A stretch of DNA of 52,926 nucleotides from assembly GCF_902141845.1 (NCBI RefSeq), contig NZ_CABFPH010000034.1:1-52926 (forward strand). The letters run 5' to 3'. A program made the translations under genes and the position numbers. The notes under the pieces are model-generated. The model worked only from the letters and a program-made list of their open reading frames with translations. It had not been told where the DNA came from and did not search any database. Shown here in pieces: positions 17,580-26,324 of the stretch. Each line of letters starts with the position of its first letter. Positions within the stretch are counted from its first letter, which is position 1. The stretch comes from Methylobacterium symbioticum (GTDB lineage Bacteria > Pseudomonadota > Alphaproteobacteria > Rhizobiales > Beijerinckiaceae).

Positions 17580-17689
17580 GGTGCGGAGGTGATTCCGGAG
17601 GAGGCTCCGGCTGAACCGCACCCTCACCCTCGGCGGCCGCCTCGCTCAGCCGAGGACAGGGCCGGCTGAGCCCCTCCCCGCGCGCGGGG
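17580..17689. repeat. Degenerate inverted-repeat cluster
   Basis: Several short stems are packed together: GGTGCGG/CCGCACC (17580-17586 and 17616-17622) enclosing CCGGAG-GAGG-CTCCGG (17595-17610); CCTCGGC/GCCGAGG (17628-17634 and 17649-17655); and a 14-base palindrome CCCCGCGCGCGGGG at 17676. The order and the CCCTCACC core recall the array at 8180-8372, but the stems are shorter, as if decayed. It lies between convergent genes. Confidence 0.6.
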
Positions 17690-17740
17690 CACGGGGATCC
17701 GCGGCGGACCGGTCTGTTCAACAAGAAGCCCCGATCAGCC

Positions 17741-19996
17741 TCACGCGATGATCTTGTCCACCGTGATCGGCAGGTGGCGGATGCGCTTGCCGGTGGCGTG
17801 GAAGACCGCGTTGGCGATGGCCGCCGCGGTGCCGACCACGCCGATCTCGCCGAGCCCCTTCACGCCGAGCGGGTTCGCCCGGTCCTCCTCCTCCACGAAG
17901 ATCACCTCGATGTCGTGGATGTCGGCATTCACCGGCACGTGGTACTCGCCGAGATTGTGGTTCATGAACCGGCCGATCCGGGTGTCCATCATGGACTCCT
18001 CCTCCAGCGCCGAGCCGATGCCCATGACCACGCCGCCGAGGATCTGGCTGCGCGCGGTCTTCGGATTCAGCACCTTGCCGGCCGCGATCGCCGAGACGAT
18101 GCGGGTGAGCCGTACCTGACCGAGCTCCTCGTCGATCTTCACCTCGGCGAAGATCGCGGAATGGGTATAGGCCTCGTACTTGGCGTTGAAGTCCTTGTCG
18201 GGCCCGGCCTCGGCCGTGGCCTCGACCCTGTCGACGCCGGCCGCGCGCAGCACGTCGACCAGGGCGACGCTGCGGCCGGGATCGCCCGCCACCGCGATGC
18301 GGCCCTTCGCGAAGGCGACGCGCTCGAAATCGACATTGGCGAGGGGCGAATCCTCCATCGTGCGGGCGAGCTTGAAGACCTGTTCGGCGACATCCCGGCA
18401 GGCCTTCATCACCGCCGTGCCGGACGAGGCCGCCGTCCACGAGCCGCCGGCCACCGGGGCCTCGGGCAGCTTCGTGTCGCCGAGCTTCGTCGTCACGTCC
18501 TCCATCGGCAGGCCGAGCGTGTCGGCGGCGATCTGGGTGAGGATCGTGTAGGTGCCGGTGCCGAGGTCGCCCGTCGAGTTGCCGACCTCGAGCCGGCCAT
18601 CCGCACCGAGGATGGCGTGGGCGCTCGATTGCTGCATCATCGATTCCCAGACGCCGGTGGCCACGCCCCAGCCGACGAGCTCGCGCCCCTCGCGCATGGA
18701 GCGCGGCTCCGGGTTGCGCTTGGCCCAGCCGAAGCGCTCGGCGCCTTCCGCGAAACAGGCCTTCAGCGCCTTCGAGCCGAAGGGCTTATCCTCGGCGGTC
18801 TGGTCCTTCTCGGTGTAGTTCTTCAGCCGGAGCGCGATCGGGTCGATCCCCGCGGCGTAGGCGAGCTCGTCCATCGCCGTCTCGATGGCGTAGACGCCGG
18901 TCACGGCACCGGGCGCGCGCATGTCGGCCGGGGTGAAGGTGTCGAGCTTGGCGAGCTTGTAGGTCAGGGCGACGTTCCCGCACTTGTAGAGCACGCCCGA
19001 CCAGTTGACGACGACCTCCTGGTAGTCCTCGAAGCGCGAGGTCTGCTGCACGGCGTCGTGGCTGAGCGCCTGGAGGGTGCCGTCCCGGTCCGCGCCGAGG
19101 CTCACGGTCTGGAGCGATTCCGGCCGGAAGCTGAAGCTCCACATCTGGTCACGGGTCAGCACCACGCGCACCGAACGCCCGAGGTCGCGCGCGGCGAGCA
19201 TCGCCAGGAAGAGCTGGTATTGCGGCCGCAGGCCCGAGCCGAAGCCGCCGCCGAGATACGGGTTCATCACCCGAACCTTGTCCTTGGACAGGCCGAACAC
19301 GCTGGTGATGTAGCCGTGGCTGTTCGAGACGCCCTGGATCTTGTCGTAGACCGTGTAGCTGCCGTCGGCTTCGACGATCACCGTCGAGGCGTGCGGCTCC
19401 ATCGGGTTATGATGCTCGGTGGCGAGCGTGTATTGCTCCCGGACCTTCACGGCCGAGGTGTCGAAGACCGCATCCGGATCGCCCCAGGGCTTCGGCGGCG
19501 GCTTGATGCCGTTGCGCTTCATGGGCGGGTCGTAGGCGCTGCCGGCAGCCGCGGCGAGGTCGGTCTCGGGCGTCTCCGGCGCGTAGTCGACCCGCACCAG
19601 GGTCGCGGCGTGGCGGGCCGTGTCGAAATCCTCGGCGATCACCAGGGCGACCGGCTGGCCGCTATAGTGGATCTTGTCGTCGTAGAGTGCGCGGAAGGGC
19701 GAGCCGGGCGGCGCCACGGCGTCCTGGTAATTGTAGTCGAGCCAGGCGGTGCGCGGGCGGTTCTCGTGGGTCAGCACCTTGACGACGCCGGGCACCGCCT
19801 CGGCCGCGGCGGTGTCGATCGCCGTGATCCGGCCCCGGGCGATGGCGCCGGAGACGACATAGCCGTGGAGCAGGTCGGGGGCCGTGAACTCGCCGGCATA
19901 TTTGGCGAGGCCGGTCACCTTGGCCGGTCCGTCCACACGGCTGCGCGGGGTGCCGACGAACCGGTCATGCCCCGTGGAGGAGAAGGTCTGGGTCAT
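17741..19996 (-). CDS. Aldehyde oxidoreductase, molybdenum-binding subunit (PaoC/YagR type)
   Basis: 751 residues of the xanthine-oxidase family large subunit. It starts with a FVGTPRSRVDGPAKVTGLAKYAGEF region, has LGGGFGSGLRPQYQLFLAMLAARDLGRSVRVVLTR and a C-terminal PLGVKGLGEIGVVGTAAAIANAVFHATGKRIRHLPIT. The glutamate in GLGEIG is the expected catalytic base next to molybdenum. Length and motifs match PaoC of Escherichia coli, which holds the molybdenum cofactor in the PaoABC aldehyde oxidase. The three subunit genes run A-B-C on the minus strand, separated by 7 bases or overlapping by 4. The cofactor-insertion chaperone PaoD is not in the window. The actual substrate (aromatic or other aldehyde) cannot be read from sequence. 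Confidence 0.92.
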   Translation of the reverse strand: MTQTFSSTGHDRFVGTPRSRVDGPAKVTGLAKYAGEFTAPDLLHGYVVSGAIARGRITAIDTAAAEAVPGVVKVLTHENRPRTAWLDYNYQDAVAPPGSPFRALYDDKIHYSGQPVALVIAEDFDTARHAATLVRVDYAPETPETDLAAAAGSAYDPPMKRNGIKPPPKPWGDPDAVFDTSAVKVREQYTLATEHHNPMEPHASTVIVEADGSYTVYDKIQGVSNSHGYITSVFGLSKDKVRVMNPYLGGGFGSGLRPQYQLFLAMLAARDLGRSVRVVLTRDQMWSFSFRPESLQTVSLGADRDGTLQALSHDAVQQTSRFEDYQEVVVNWSGVLYKCGNVALTYKLAKLDTFTPADMRAPGAVTGVYAIETAMDELAYAAGIDPIALRLKNYTEKDQTAEDKPFGSKALKACFAEGAERFGWAKRNPEPRSMREGRELVGWGVATGVWESMMQQSSAHAILGADGRLEVGNSTGDLGTGTYTILTQIAADTLGLPMEDVTTKLGDTKLPEAPVAGGSWTAASSGTAVMKACRDVAEQVFKLARTMEDSPLANVDFERVAFAKGRIAVAGDPGRSVALVDVLRAAGVDRVEATAEAGPDKDFNAKYEAYTHSAIFAEVKIDEELGQVRLTRIVSAIAAGKVLNPKTARSQILGGVVMGIGSALEEESMMDTRIGRFMNHNLGEYHVPVNADIHDIEVIFVEEEDRANPLGVKGLGEIGVVGTAAAIANAVFHATGKRIRHLPITVDKIIA

Positions 19997-20003
19997 CGGG
20001 CTC

Positions 20004-21026
20004 TCACTGGATGCGCTTGTCGGAGATGGACTGGGGCGTGCCCGCGGCGGCCTGTTCCAGGCCGCGCACGATGGCGCGCCGCGCCAGCTCCACCTTGAAG
20101 GCGTTGCCCTGGGGTCCGCCCTGGGTCTTCGCCTCGGCGACGACGCGATCGGCAGCCGCCTGGAAGGATTCGCGGGTCGCGGGCTTGCCCTGCAGCAGTT
20201 CCTCGGCCTCCCGGTTGCGCCAGGGCTTGTGCGCGACGCCGCCGAGGGCGAGACGGGCGGTCTTCACCCGGTCGCCGTCCAGTTCGAGGGCCGCCGCGAC
20301 GGAGACCAGCGCGAAGGCGTAGGAGAGCCGGTCGCGCAGCTTGAGGTAGGTGAAGTGCGGCCCGAACTCGCGCGCGGGCAGATCCACCGCCACGACGATC
20401 TCGCCGGGCTTGAGGGTGGTGTCCGTCTGCGGGCTGTCGCCCGGCAGGCGGTGGAACTCGGCGAAGGGGATGCTGCGCTCGCCCTCGGGGCCGCTCACCT
20501 GCACCACGGCCTCCAGCGCGGCCAGCGCCACGCACATGTCGGAGGGATGGGTGGCGATGCAATGCGCGCTGGTGCCGAAGATCGCGTGGATCCGGGCGAC
20601 GCCGCCGATCGCCGAGCAGCCGGAGCCGGGCTCGCGCTTGTTGCAGGGCGTGGCCGTGTCGTAGAAGTAGTAGCAGCGGGTGCGCTGCAGGAGGTTGCCG
20701 CCGGTCGAGGCGGCGTTGCGGAGCTGCGCCGAGGCCCCGGCCAGGATCGCGTTCGCCAGCAACGGGTAGCGGCTCTGCACCCGTGCGTCGTAGGCGACCT
20801 GCGCGTTCGTCGCGAGCGCGCCGAGGCGCAAGCCCCCGTCGCGCTCCTCGATCCGGTCGAGCGGCAGCCGGGTGATGTCGACGAGGCGCCCCGGGCGCTC
20901 CACGTCGTATTTCATCAGGTCGATCAGATTGGTGCCGCCCGCGATGAAGCGCGAGCCTTCGGCGCCGGCGAAGGCCTGGACCGCCTCGGCGACGGTGCCG
21001 GCCCGGACATAGTCGAACCGGTTCAT
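20004..21026 (-). CDS. Aldehyde oxidoreductase, FAD subunit with extra iron-sulfur cluster (PaoB/YagS type)
   Basis: 340 residues. The N-terminal FAD domain shows FIAGGTNLIDLMKYDVERPGRLVDI and a CO-dehydrogenase-type flavoprotein C-terminal domain. A middle stretch with four cysteines, LQRTRCYYFYDTATPCNKREPGSGC and then GTSAHCIATHPSD, matches the extra [4Fe-4S] site found in E. coli PaoB but not in ordinary xanthine dehydrogenases. This makes the PaoABC assignment firm. The subunit passes electrons from the iron-sulfur clusters to FAD. Its ATG overlaps the paoA-like stop by 4 bases, showing translational coupling. Confidence 0.92.
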   Translation of the reverse strand: MNRFDYVRAGTVAEAVQAFAGAEGSRFIAGGTNLIDLMKYDVERPGRLVDITRLPLDRIEERDGGLRLGALATNAQVAYDARVQSRYPLLANAILAGASAQLRNAASTGGNLLQRTRCYYFYDTATPCNKREPGSGCSAIGGVARIHAIFGTSAHCIATHPSDMCVALAALEAVVQVSGPEGERSIPFAEFHRLPGDSPQTDTTLKPGEIVVAVDLPAREFGPHFTYLKLRDRLSYAFALVSVAAALELDGDRVKTARLALGGVAHKPWRNREAEELLQGKPATRESFQAAADRVVAEAKTQGGPQGNAFKVELARRAIVRGLEQAAAGTPQSISDKRIQ

Positions 21027-21547
21027 CGGCCGCCTCCCTGGCCCATCACGTCCTCGATCGCGTCCACGATGTTGGTGTAGGCGCCGCAGCGGCAGATGTT
21101 GCCGCTCATCGCCTCGCGGATCTCGTCGCGGGACTTCGCGTGGCCCTCATTCATCAGGCCGACCGAGGAGCAGAGCTGGCCCGGCGTGCAGTAGCCGCAC
21201 TGGAAGGCGTCGTGCTCGATGAAGGCCTCCTGGATCGGGTGCAGGCTGTTGCGGCCCTCGCCCGAGAGGGCGGCCAGCCCCTCGACGGTGGTGATCTCGG
21301 CCCCGTCCTTCATCACAGCGAGGGCGAGGCAGGAATTCACGCGGGTGCCGTTCACCAGCACCGTGCAGGCGCCGCACTGGCCGTGGTCGCAGCCCTTCTT
21401 GGTGCCGGTGAGGTCGAGATGCTCGCGCAGAAGGTCGAGCAGCGTGGTCCAGGGCGCCACCTGCAGGTCGCGCCGCTGGCCGTTGATCGTCAGGCTGATG
21501 CCGACCCTGGTATCCGCCGCGACGGGCGAACCGCTTTCGATGAGCAT
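21023..21547 (-). CDS. Aldehyde oxidoreductase, [2Fe-2S] subunit (PaoA/YagT type)
   Basis: 174 residues. Two [2Fe-2S] clusters are predicted: the plant-ferredoxin-type site KKGCDHGQCGACTVLVNGTRVNSC near residues 53-75, and the helical-bundle site CGYCTPGQLC with NICRCGAYTNIV near 118 and 150. E. coli PaoA has a twin-arginine signal that carries the trimer to the periplasm; here the protein begins MLIESGSPVAADTRVGISLTINGQ without any Arg-Arg or hydrophobic stretch, so this enzyme is probably cytoplasmic. First gene of the operon; 21548-21759 upstream holds its promoter and that of the divergent dipeptidase, with no clear boxes. Confidence 0.92.
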   Translation of the reverse strand: MLIESGSPVAADTRVGISLTINGQRRDLQVAPWTTLLDLLREHLDLTGTKKGCDHGQCGACTVLVNGTRVNSCLALAVMKDGAEITTVEGLAALSGEGRNSLHPIQEAFIEHDAFQCGYCTPGQLCSSVGLMNEGHAKSRDEIREAMSGNICRCGAYTNIVDAIEDVMGQGGGR

Positions 21548-21759
21548 GGGACCTTCCCGGAAATGCGCTCGGGCCGCGTCGCGGCCCGCGAGAATGGGAC
21601 GCGATCCCGCTGCCTCAGCGGCGCGCCCGGTCTCACCTCACAACCGTTCCAAGGTGATGCCGTTCCCCCGGAGCAGGTCCGCGACCGGCCCGGCACCGTT
21701 CCGTTCGGCCCGCGCATCGGCTAACCCTGTCGGCGGACCTGTCCCCGGAGACCTGTGCG

Positions 21760-23154
21760 ATGGCCGCGCTCGACGCGATCCTGAACGATATCGACCGAGA
21801 CCTCGACGGCGCCCTGGAGCGCCTGTTCGCGTTCCTCAGGATCGAATCGATCTCGACCGACCCGGCCTATGCCGGCGCCTGCCGCGAGGCCGCCGGCTGG
21901 CTCGCCAAGGACCTGACGGCTCTGGGCTTCGAGACCGGCGTGCACGAGACGAGCCTCTATCCGGTGGTGCTGGCGCACAGGCCGAAGCCCGGCACGCCGC
22001 ACGTGCTGTTCTACGGCCATTACGACGTGCAGCCGGTCGATCCGCTGGAGCTGTGGGAGACGCCGCCGTTCGAGCCGCGCATCGCGGACGGTCCGGACGG
22101 ACAGAGGCGCATCGTCGGGCGCGGCGCCTCCGACGACAAGGGCCAGGTGATGACCTTCGTCGAGGCCTGCCGCGCCCATATCGCCATGAGCGGGGAACTG
22201 CCCTGCGGCGTCACCATCCTGGTCGAGGGCGCCGAGGAGAACGGCTCGCAGGGCCTGCCCGAATGGGTCGCCGCGAACCGGGACAAGCTCGGCTGCGACG
22301 TGGTCCTCGTCTGCGACACCTCGATGTGGGACGCGCAGACCCCGGCCATCACCACCTCCCTGCGCGGCCTGTGCTATTTCGAGGTCAAGGTCACCTGCGC
22401 CGACCGCGACCTGCATTCGGGCTTCTTCGGCGGCGCGGCGCGCAACCCGATCCACGTCCTGTCCAAGATCGTCGCCGACCTGCACGACGCGGACGGGCGC
22501 GTGACGATCCCCGGCTTCTACGAGGGCGTGCATGAGCGCCCGCCCGAGGTTCTGGAGCAGTGGCGCGGCCTCGGCCTGACGCCGGAGAAGTTCCTCGGGC
22601 CGATCGGCCTCAAGGAGCCGGCCGGTGAGCGCGGGCGCATGCCGATCGAGCTGATCCAGTCGCGGCCCGCCTGCGACGTCAACGGCATCATCGGCGGCTA
22701 TACCGGCGAGGGCACCAAGACGGTGATCGCGAGCACGGCCTCGGCCAAGATCTCGTTCCGCCTCGTGGACGACCAGGACCCGCAGGCCCTGGCGCAATCC
22801 TTCGAAGCCTTCGTGCGCGCGCGCGTGCCCGCCGACTGCACCGTCGAGGTGATCACCTACAAGGGCTCGCGCGCGGTGAGCCTGCCCTTCGACATGCCGG
22901 AACTGGCCCTCGCCAAGCGGGCGCTCGCCGAGGAATGGGGGGCGGAGGCCGTGACGGTCGGCGCGGGCGGCTCGATCCCGATCGTCGGCGACTTCAAGCG
23001 CATCCTCGACCGCAACACGCTGCTGATCGGCTTCGGCCTCGACGACGACCGCATCCACTCGCCGAACGAGAAGTACGACCTGCGCAGCTTCCACAAGGGC
23101 ACGCGCTCCTGGGCGCGGATCCTGGCCGCCTTCGGCGAGGCCGGGCGCGGCTGA
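21760..23154 (+). CDS. M20 family dipeptidase
   Basis: 464 residues of the M20 (carnosinase/PepV-like) metallopeptidase family. Zinc ligands and catalytic residues are visible in VLFYGHYDVQPVDPLELWETPPFEP (His and Asp), RGASDDKGQVMTFVEA (bridging Asp), VEGAEENGSQGL (catalytic Glu pair) and VCDTSMWD. The lid domain begins SLRGLCYFEVKVTCADRDLHSGFFGG, and ligand His is in RIHSPNEKYDL. No signal peptide, so it is cytoplasmic. It would cleave dipeptides or related amides. It stands alone between the divergent aldehyde oxidoreductase operon and the convergent parA-like gene, which ends 6 bases after it. Confidence 0.92.
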   Translation: MAALDAILNDIDRDLDGALERLFAFLRIESISTDPAYAGACREAAGWLAKDLTALGFETGVHETSLYPVVLAHRPKPGTPHVLFYGHYDVQPVDPLELWETPPFEPRIADGPDGQRRIVGRGASDDKGQVMTFVEACRAHIAMSGELPCGVTILVEGAEENGSQGLPEWVAANRDKLGCDVVLVCDTSMWDAQTPAITTSLRGLCYFEVKVTCADRDLHSGFFGGAARNPIHVLSKIVADLHDADGRVTIPGFYEGVHERPPEVLEQWRGLGLTPEKFLGPIGLKEPAGERGRMPIELIQSRPACDVNGIIGGYTGEGTKTVIASTASAKISFRLVDDQDPQALAQSFEAFVRARVPADCTVEVITYKGSRAVSLPFDMPELALAKRALAEEWGAEAVTVGAGGSIPIVGDFKRILDRNTLLIGFGLDDDRIHSPNEKYDLRSFHKGTRSWARILAAFGEAGRG

Positions 23155-23160
23155 ACGCCC

Positions 23161-23799
23161 TCAGCCCCGTCCGATCCGCCGCGTCACCCAGGCCCAGAGC
23201 GCCCGCAACTCCTCCGCGGCGGGCCCGCCCGGCGCCTGCTCGGTGACGCCACGGCCGAGGGCCAGGGCGTCCTGATGGTCGACGCGCTGGACCAGGGCCG
23301 GCTCGGCGAGCACGCCCAGCGCGCGCAATTGCTGGGCGTAGAGGCCGGTGCGCGGCGAGGGCGGCGGCGGACACTGGTTCAGCACCAGGGCGACGCGCTC
23401 GCGCAGGCCCTGGCGGGCCATGGACAGGATGGTCGGCTGCGCCGCCATCAGGTCGAGCCGGGAGGGCCGGATCGGAATCAGCACGAGGTCGGCGAGCTTG
23501 AATGCGAGGCCGAGCCCGCCGGCCGCCGTGCCCGCCGTGTCGAGGAGCGCGAGTGTGCGCCCCTGCGCGGCGTGCTGCTCCAGGATCTCGGCGAGCTGGC
23601 CCGTCTCCCAGGGCTGGATCCGGTCGACCAGGGGATCGAGGCCGCCCCGCAGCGCGCCCCAGCCCGCGAGCGAGCCCTGCGGATCGAGATCGAGGGCGCA
23701 GACCCGCTCGCCGGCCTCGGCCGCCGCCACGGCCAGGGAGGCGGCGAGCGTCGTCTTGCCGGTGCCGCCCTTCTGGACCGCCAGGGCGACGATCCGCAT
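23161..23799 (-). CDS. Orphan ParA-family ATPase
   Basis: About 212 residues of the ParA/Soj/MinD group. The deviant Walker A is VQKGGTGKTTLAASLAV at residue 8, Walker A-prime is CALDLDPQGSLAGW, and LALLDTAGTA forms Walker B. There is no N-terminal DNA-binding domain. No parB or parS-like gene lies next to it, so a role in chromosome segregation is not supported; orphan ParAs position protein clusters or regulate other processes. The start is uncertain: ATG at 23799 begins right before conserved MRIVALAVQKGG, while an in-frame ATG at 23838 would add 13 residues; neither has a clear ribosome site. Confidence 0.8.
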   Translation of the reverse strand: MRIVALAVQKGGTGKTTLAASLAVAAAEAGERVCALDLDPQGSLAGWGALRGGLDPLVDRIQPWETGQLAEILEQHAAQGRTLALLDTAGTAAGGLGLAFKLADLVLIPIRPSRLDLMAAQPTILSMARQGLRERVALVLNQCPPPPSPRTGLYAQQLRALGVLAEPALVQRVDHQDALALGRGVTEQAPGGPAAEELRALWAWVTRRIGRG

Positions 23800-24088
23800 G
23801 CGGCCGGGCGGCCGACCGGGATGCGAACCCGTCGCCATGCCGGCGCTCAGGAAGCGGGCCGCGCGGGCGGCCCGGCGTCGGACGATCGGGGAGCCATCGG
23901 CACCGTCTCTAGGAATTGCATCTCGCATCCGGGTGCAGGATCCCGGACGTGCGCTGCTTAAGGTACGCGGCCCCAGGCGGCTACGGGGACCGGACATGTT
24001 TCCGCACTCTGGGTGAATCGGCGCATCCCGTTCGGGATCGGGGGCGCCCCCCACGCGTTGGCCCGGCGGATTACCCCGCAGGAGCCGC

Positions 24089-25027
24089 ATGCCAGAGCTG
24101 AACCGACGCGCCCTGCTCGGGGCCGCGCTCGCCCTCGCCGCCACCCCGCCCGCCTCCGCCGCAATCATCCGCGCGGACGATCCCCGTCTCGAGGCGGTCG
24201 TCGATCCGCAGGCGCGGCTCGCCACGCTCTACACGGACGGGCGCTGGTGTGAGGGGCCGTGCTGGGCGCCCGCGCTCGGAGGCCTGATCTTCAGCGACGT
24301 GAAGGCGAACCGGATCCTGGTGCTCGGGGAGGACGGGGTGCGCAGCTTCCGTGCGCCCTCGGACAACGCCAACGGCAACACCCTCGACCCGCAGGGACGC
24401 CTCGTCACCTGCGAGCACCGCACCCGCCGCGTGGTGCGCCGGGAGACCGACGGCTCCCTGACGGTGCTGGCCGACCGCTTCGCGGGCAAGCGGCTGAATT
24501 CGCCCAACGACGCTGTCGCCGGGCCGGACGGGGCGATCTGGTTCACCGATCCGGTCTTCGGCATCACCGAGCCGGAGGAGGGTATCCAGACGGTGCCCGA
24601 GCAGGGCGCGCGCCGCGTCTACCGCATCCCCGAGCCGGGCCGCGTCGAGGCGATGACGGATGCCCTCGACCAGCCGAACGGTCTCGCCTTCTCGCCGGAC
24701 GGGCGCATCCTCTACGTCAGCGAGGCGGGGGCCTCTCTCAATCCCGAGGGCGGCCGGGCGATCCACGCCTTCTCCGTGGAGGGCGGGCGGCTCGGCCGGC
24801 CGCGCGTCTTCGCCGCGATCGAGGCCGGCGTGCCGGACGGCCTCAAGGTCGATGCCGCGGGCCGCGTCTTCGCCGCCTGCATCGACGGCGTGCGGATCTA
24901 CGCCCCGGACGGCACCCCGCTCGGGCGCATCGCCACACCGACGGTGGCAGGCAACCTCGCCCTCGCGCCGGGGCGCCTCTTCATCGCCGCCTCCCACGCG
25001 ATCCACGCGATTCCCCTGCGTGCCTGA
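24089..25027 (+). CDS. Exported SMP-30/gluconolactonase family protein
   Basis: 312 residues with an N-terminal export signal MPELNRRALLGAALALAATPPASA; the Arg-Arg followed by a hydrophobic run suggests the Tat route. The rest is a six-bladed beta-propeller of the SMP-30/gluconolactonase/LRE type: DGRWCEGPCWAPALGGLIFSDVKANRI, LNSPNDAVAGPDGAIWFTDPVFGI, LDQPNGLAFSPDGRILYVSE and VPDGLKVDAAGRVFAACIDG. Metal-ligand positions (Glu in CEGP, Asn in SPND, Asp in PDGL) are kept. It probably hydrolyses a sugar lactone in the periplasm. AGGAG lies before the ATG. A second propeller gene follows after 40 bases. Confidence 0.88.
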   Translation: MPELNRRALLGAALALAATPPASAAIIRADDPRLEAVVDPQARLATLYTDGRWCEGPCWAPALGGLIFSDVKANRILVLGEDGVRSFRAPSDNANGNTLDPQGRLVTCEHRTRRVVRRETDGSLTVLADRFAGKRLNSPNDAVAGPDGAIWFTDPVFGITEPEEGIQTVPEQGARRVYRIPEPGRVEAMTDALDQPNGLAFSPDGRILYVSEAGASLNPEGGRAIHAFSVEGGRLGRPRVFAAIEAGVPDGLKVDAAGRVFAACIDGVRIYAPDGTPLGRIATPTVAGNLALAPGRLFIAASHAIHAIPLRA

Positions 25028-25067
25028 TGGGCCGAGCCGAATCCGCGCAAGCCAAACCGAGCGAAGC

Positions 25068-26249
25068 ATGACCGACCGACGCACTCTCCTGACCGGCGCG
25101 CTCCTTCTCGCGGGCGGCCCTGCCCTGGCCGCCCCGGAGGCGAATTCGGGGGCGCATTCGGAGGTGAGTGCGAGCCGGCCGGTCGGCGGCCTCGAACTGG
25201 CGCTGGCCGCCGACGCGCCCTCCACGCCGACGGGGCTCGCCATTTCCCGCAGCGGGCGCGTCTTCGTGATGATGCCCCGCTTCACGGCGCAAGTGCCGAT
25301 CACGGTGGGCGAGGTGATGCCGGACGGCACCGTGACACCCTATCCGGATGCGCAGGCGAACCGGCCGGATCCGGGCCGCCCCCAGGCCAGCCTGTTCCAC
25401 GTGCCGAACGGCGTGTTCGACCGCGACGACACCCTCTGGCTCCTCGATGCCGGCCTGCCCGAGGGCAAGGGTGCGCCGGTGCCGGGCGGCGCGAAGCTGG
25501 TTCAGGTCGATCTCGGGCAGAACCGCGTCCTGCGGGTGGTGCCGCTCGATTCCGGCATCACCCCGACCTCCTCGCTGAACGACCTCCGCGTCGGCAGTCG
25601 CGACGGGCGGCCGGTCGCCTACATCACCGATCAGGGCCAGGGCGAGGAGGGCGCCATCCTCGCCGTCGATCTGCAGAGCGGGCTGGTGATGCGTCGCCTC
25701 GACGGCCATGCCAGCACCAAGTCGCAGAAGGGCATCGTCAAGTTCGTCGAGGACCGCCCGGTGATGCAGACCAAGGGCGACGGTCCGCCCCAGCACCCGA
25801 AGGGCGGCGCCAACGGCATCGCGCTCAGCCCGGACGGCACGCGCCTCTACTATGCGCCGCTGATGGGCCGCAGGCTCTACGCCGTGGAGACGGCTGGCCT
25901 GCTCGATCCGAAGGCGAGCGACGCGGCCGTGGCCGCCACGGTGCAGGATCTCGGCGAGAAGGGCATGACCGGGGGCCTCACCACCGATTCGCAGGACCGG
26001 ATCTATCTGAGCCTGCAGGAGCACAATGCCGTCGGCCGGCGCGAACCGGATGGGCGCATCAGCGTGCTCGCCGCCGACCCGCGCCTGGTCTGGGCCGACA
26101 CCTTCTGGATCACGCCCGACCGCTGGCTCTACGTCTCGGCGGCGCAGGTGAACCGGCGGCCGGAATTCAACGGCGGCCGGGACCTGCAGAAGCCGCCCTA
26201 CGCGATCCTGCGGATGCGCATCGACGCGGATCCGGTGGACGGGCGCTGA
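25068..26249 (+). CDS. Exported major-royal-jelly (Yellow) family protein
   Basis: 393 residues starting MTDRRTLLTGALLLAGGPALAAP, again a twin-arginine-like signal. The mature part matches bacterial members of the MRJP/Yellow family: PTGLAISRSGRVFVMMPRF, HVPNGVFDRDDTLWLLDAG, LNDLRVGSRDGRPVAYITDQG and a late GANGIALSPDGTRLYYAPLMGRRLYAV. These proteins are propellers whose bacterial function is largely unknown. The ATG at 25068 is chosen because the signal peptide starts there. It forms a two-gene unit with the SMP-30-like gene; both exported propellers may act on related compounds. It ends facing tsf with a strong terminator between. Confidence 0.85.
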   Translation: MTDRRTLLTGALLLAGGPALAAPEANSGAHSEVSASRPVGGLELALAADAPSTPTGLAISRSGRVFVMMPRFTAQVPITVGEVMPDGTVTPYPDAQANRPDPGRPQASLFHVPNGVFDRDDTLWLLDAGLPEGKGAPVPGGAKLVQVDLGQNRVLRVVPLDSGITPTSSLNDLRVGSRDGRPVAYITDQGQGEEGAILAVDLQSGLVMRRLDGHASTKSQKGIVKFVEDRPVMQTKGDGPPQHPKGGANGIALSPDGTRLYYAPLMGRRLYAVETAGLLDPKASDAAVAATVQDLGEKGMTGGLTTDSQDRIYLSLQEHNAVGRREPDGRISVLAADPRLVWADTFWITPDRWLYVSAAQVNRRPEFNGGRDLQKPPYAILRMRIDADPVDGR

Positions 26250-26265
26250 GGCCAGACATGAGAAA

Positions 26266-26289
26266 AGCCCCGGCCTTGCGGCCGGGGCT
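26266..26289 (-). terminator. Rho-independent terminator of tsf
   Basis: A perfect 10-bp stem AGCCCCGGCC / GGCCGGGGCT with a 4-base loop. On the minus strand it is followed by TTTTCT, as expected for a terminator after tsf. It may also slow transcription arriving from the opposite strand. Confidence 0.88.
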
Positions 26290-26324
26290 CGTCTCTCACG
26301 TCACGCGGCCTGTCCGAGAACGGA

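Noticed and set aside
17774..20098. Open frame of 774 codons on the plus strand
   Set aside because: Complement of the molybdenum subunit gene; no domain motifs, composition typical of an antisense shadow.
24026..24039. Palindrome ATCCCGTTCGGGAT before the SMP-30-like gene
   Set aside because: Short and GC-rich, of a kind frequent by chance here; no second copy or other site nearby.
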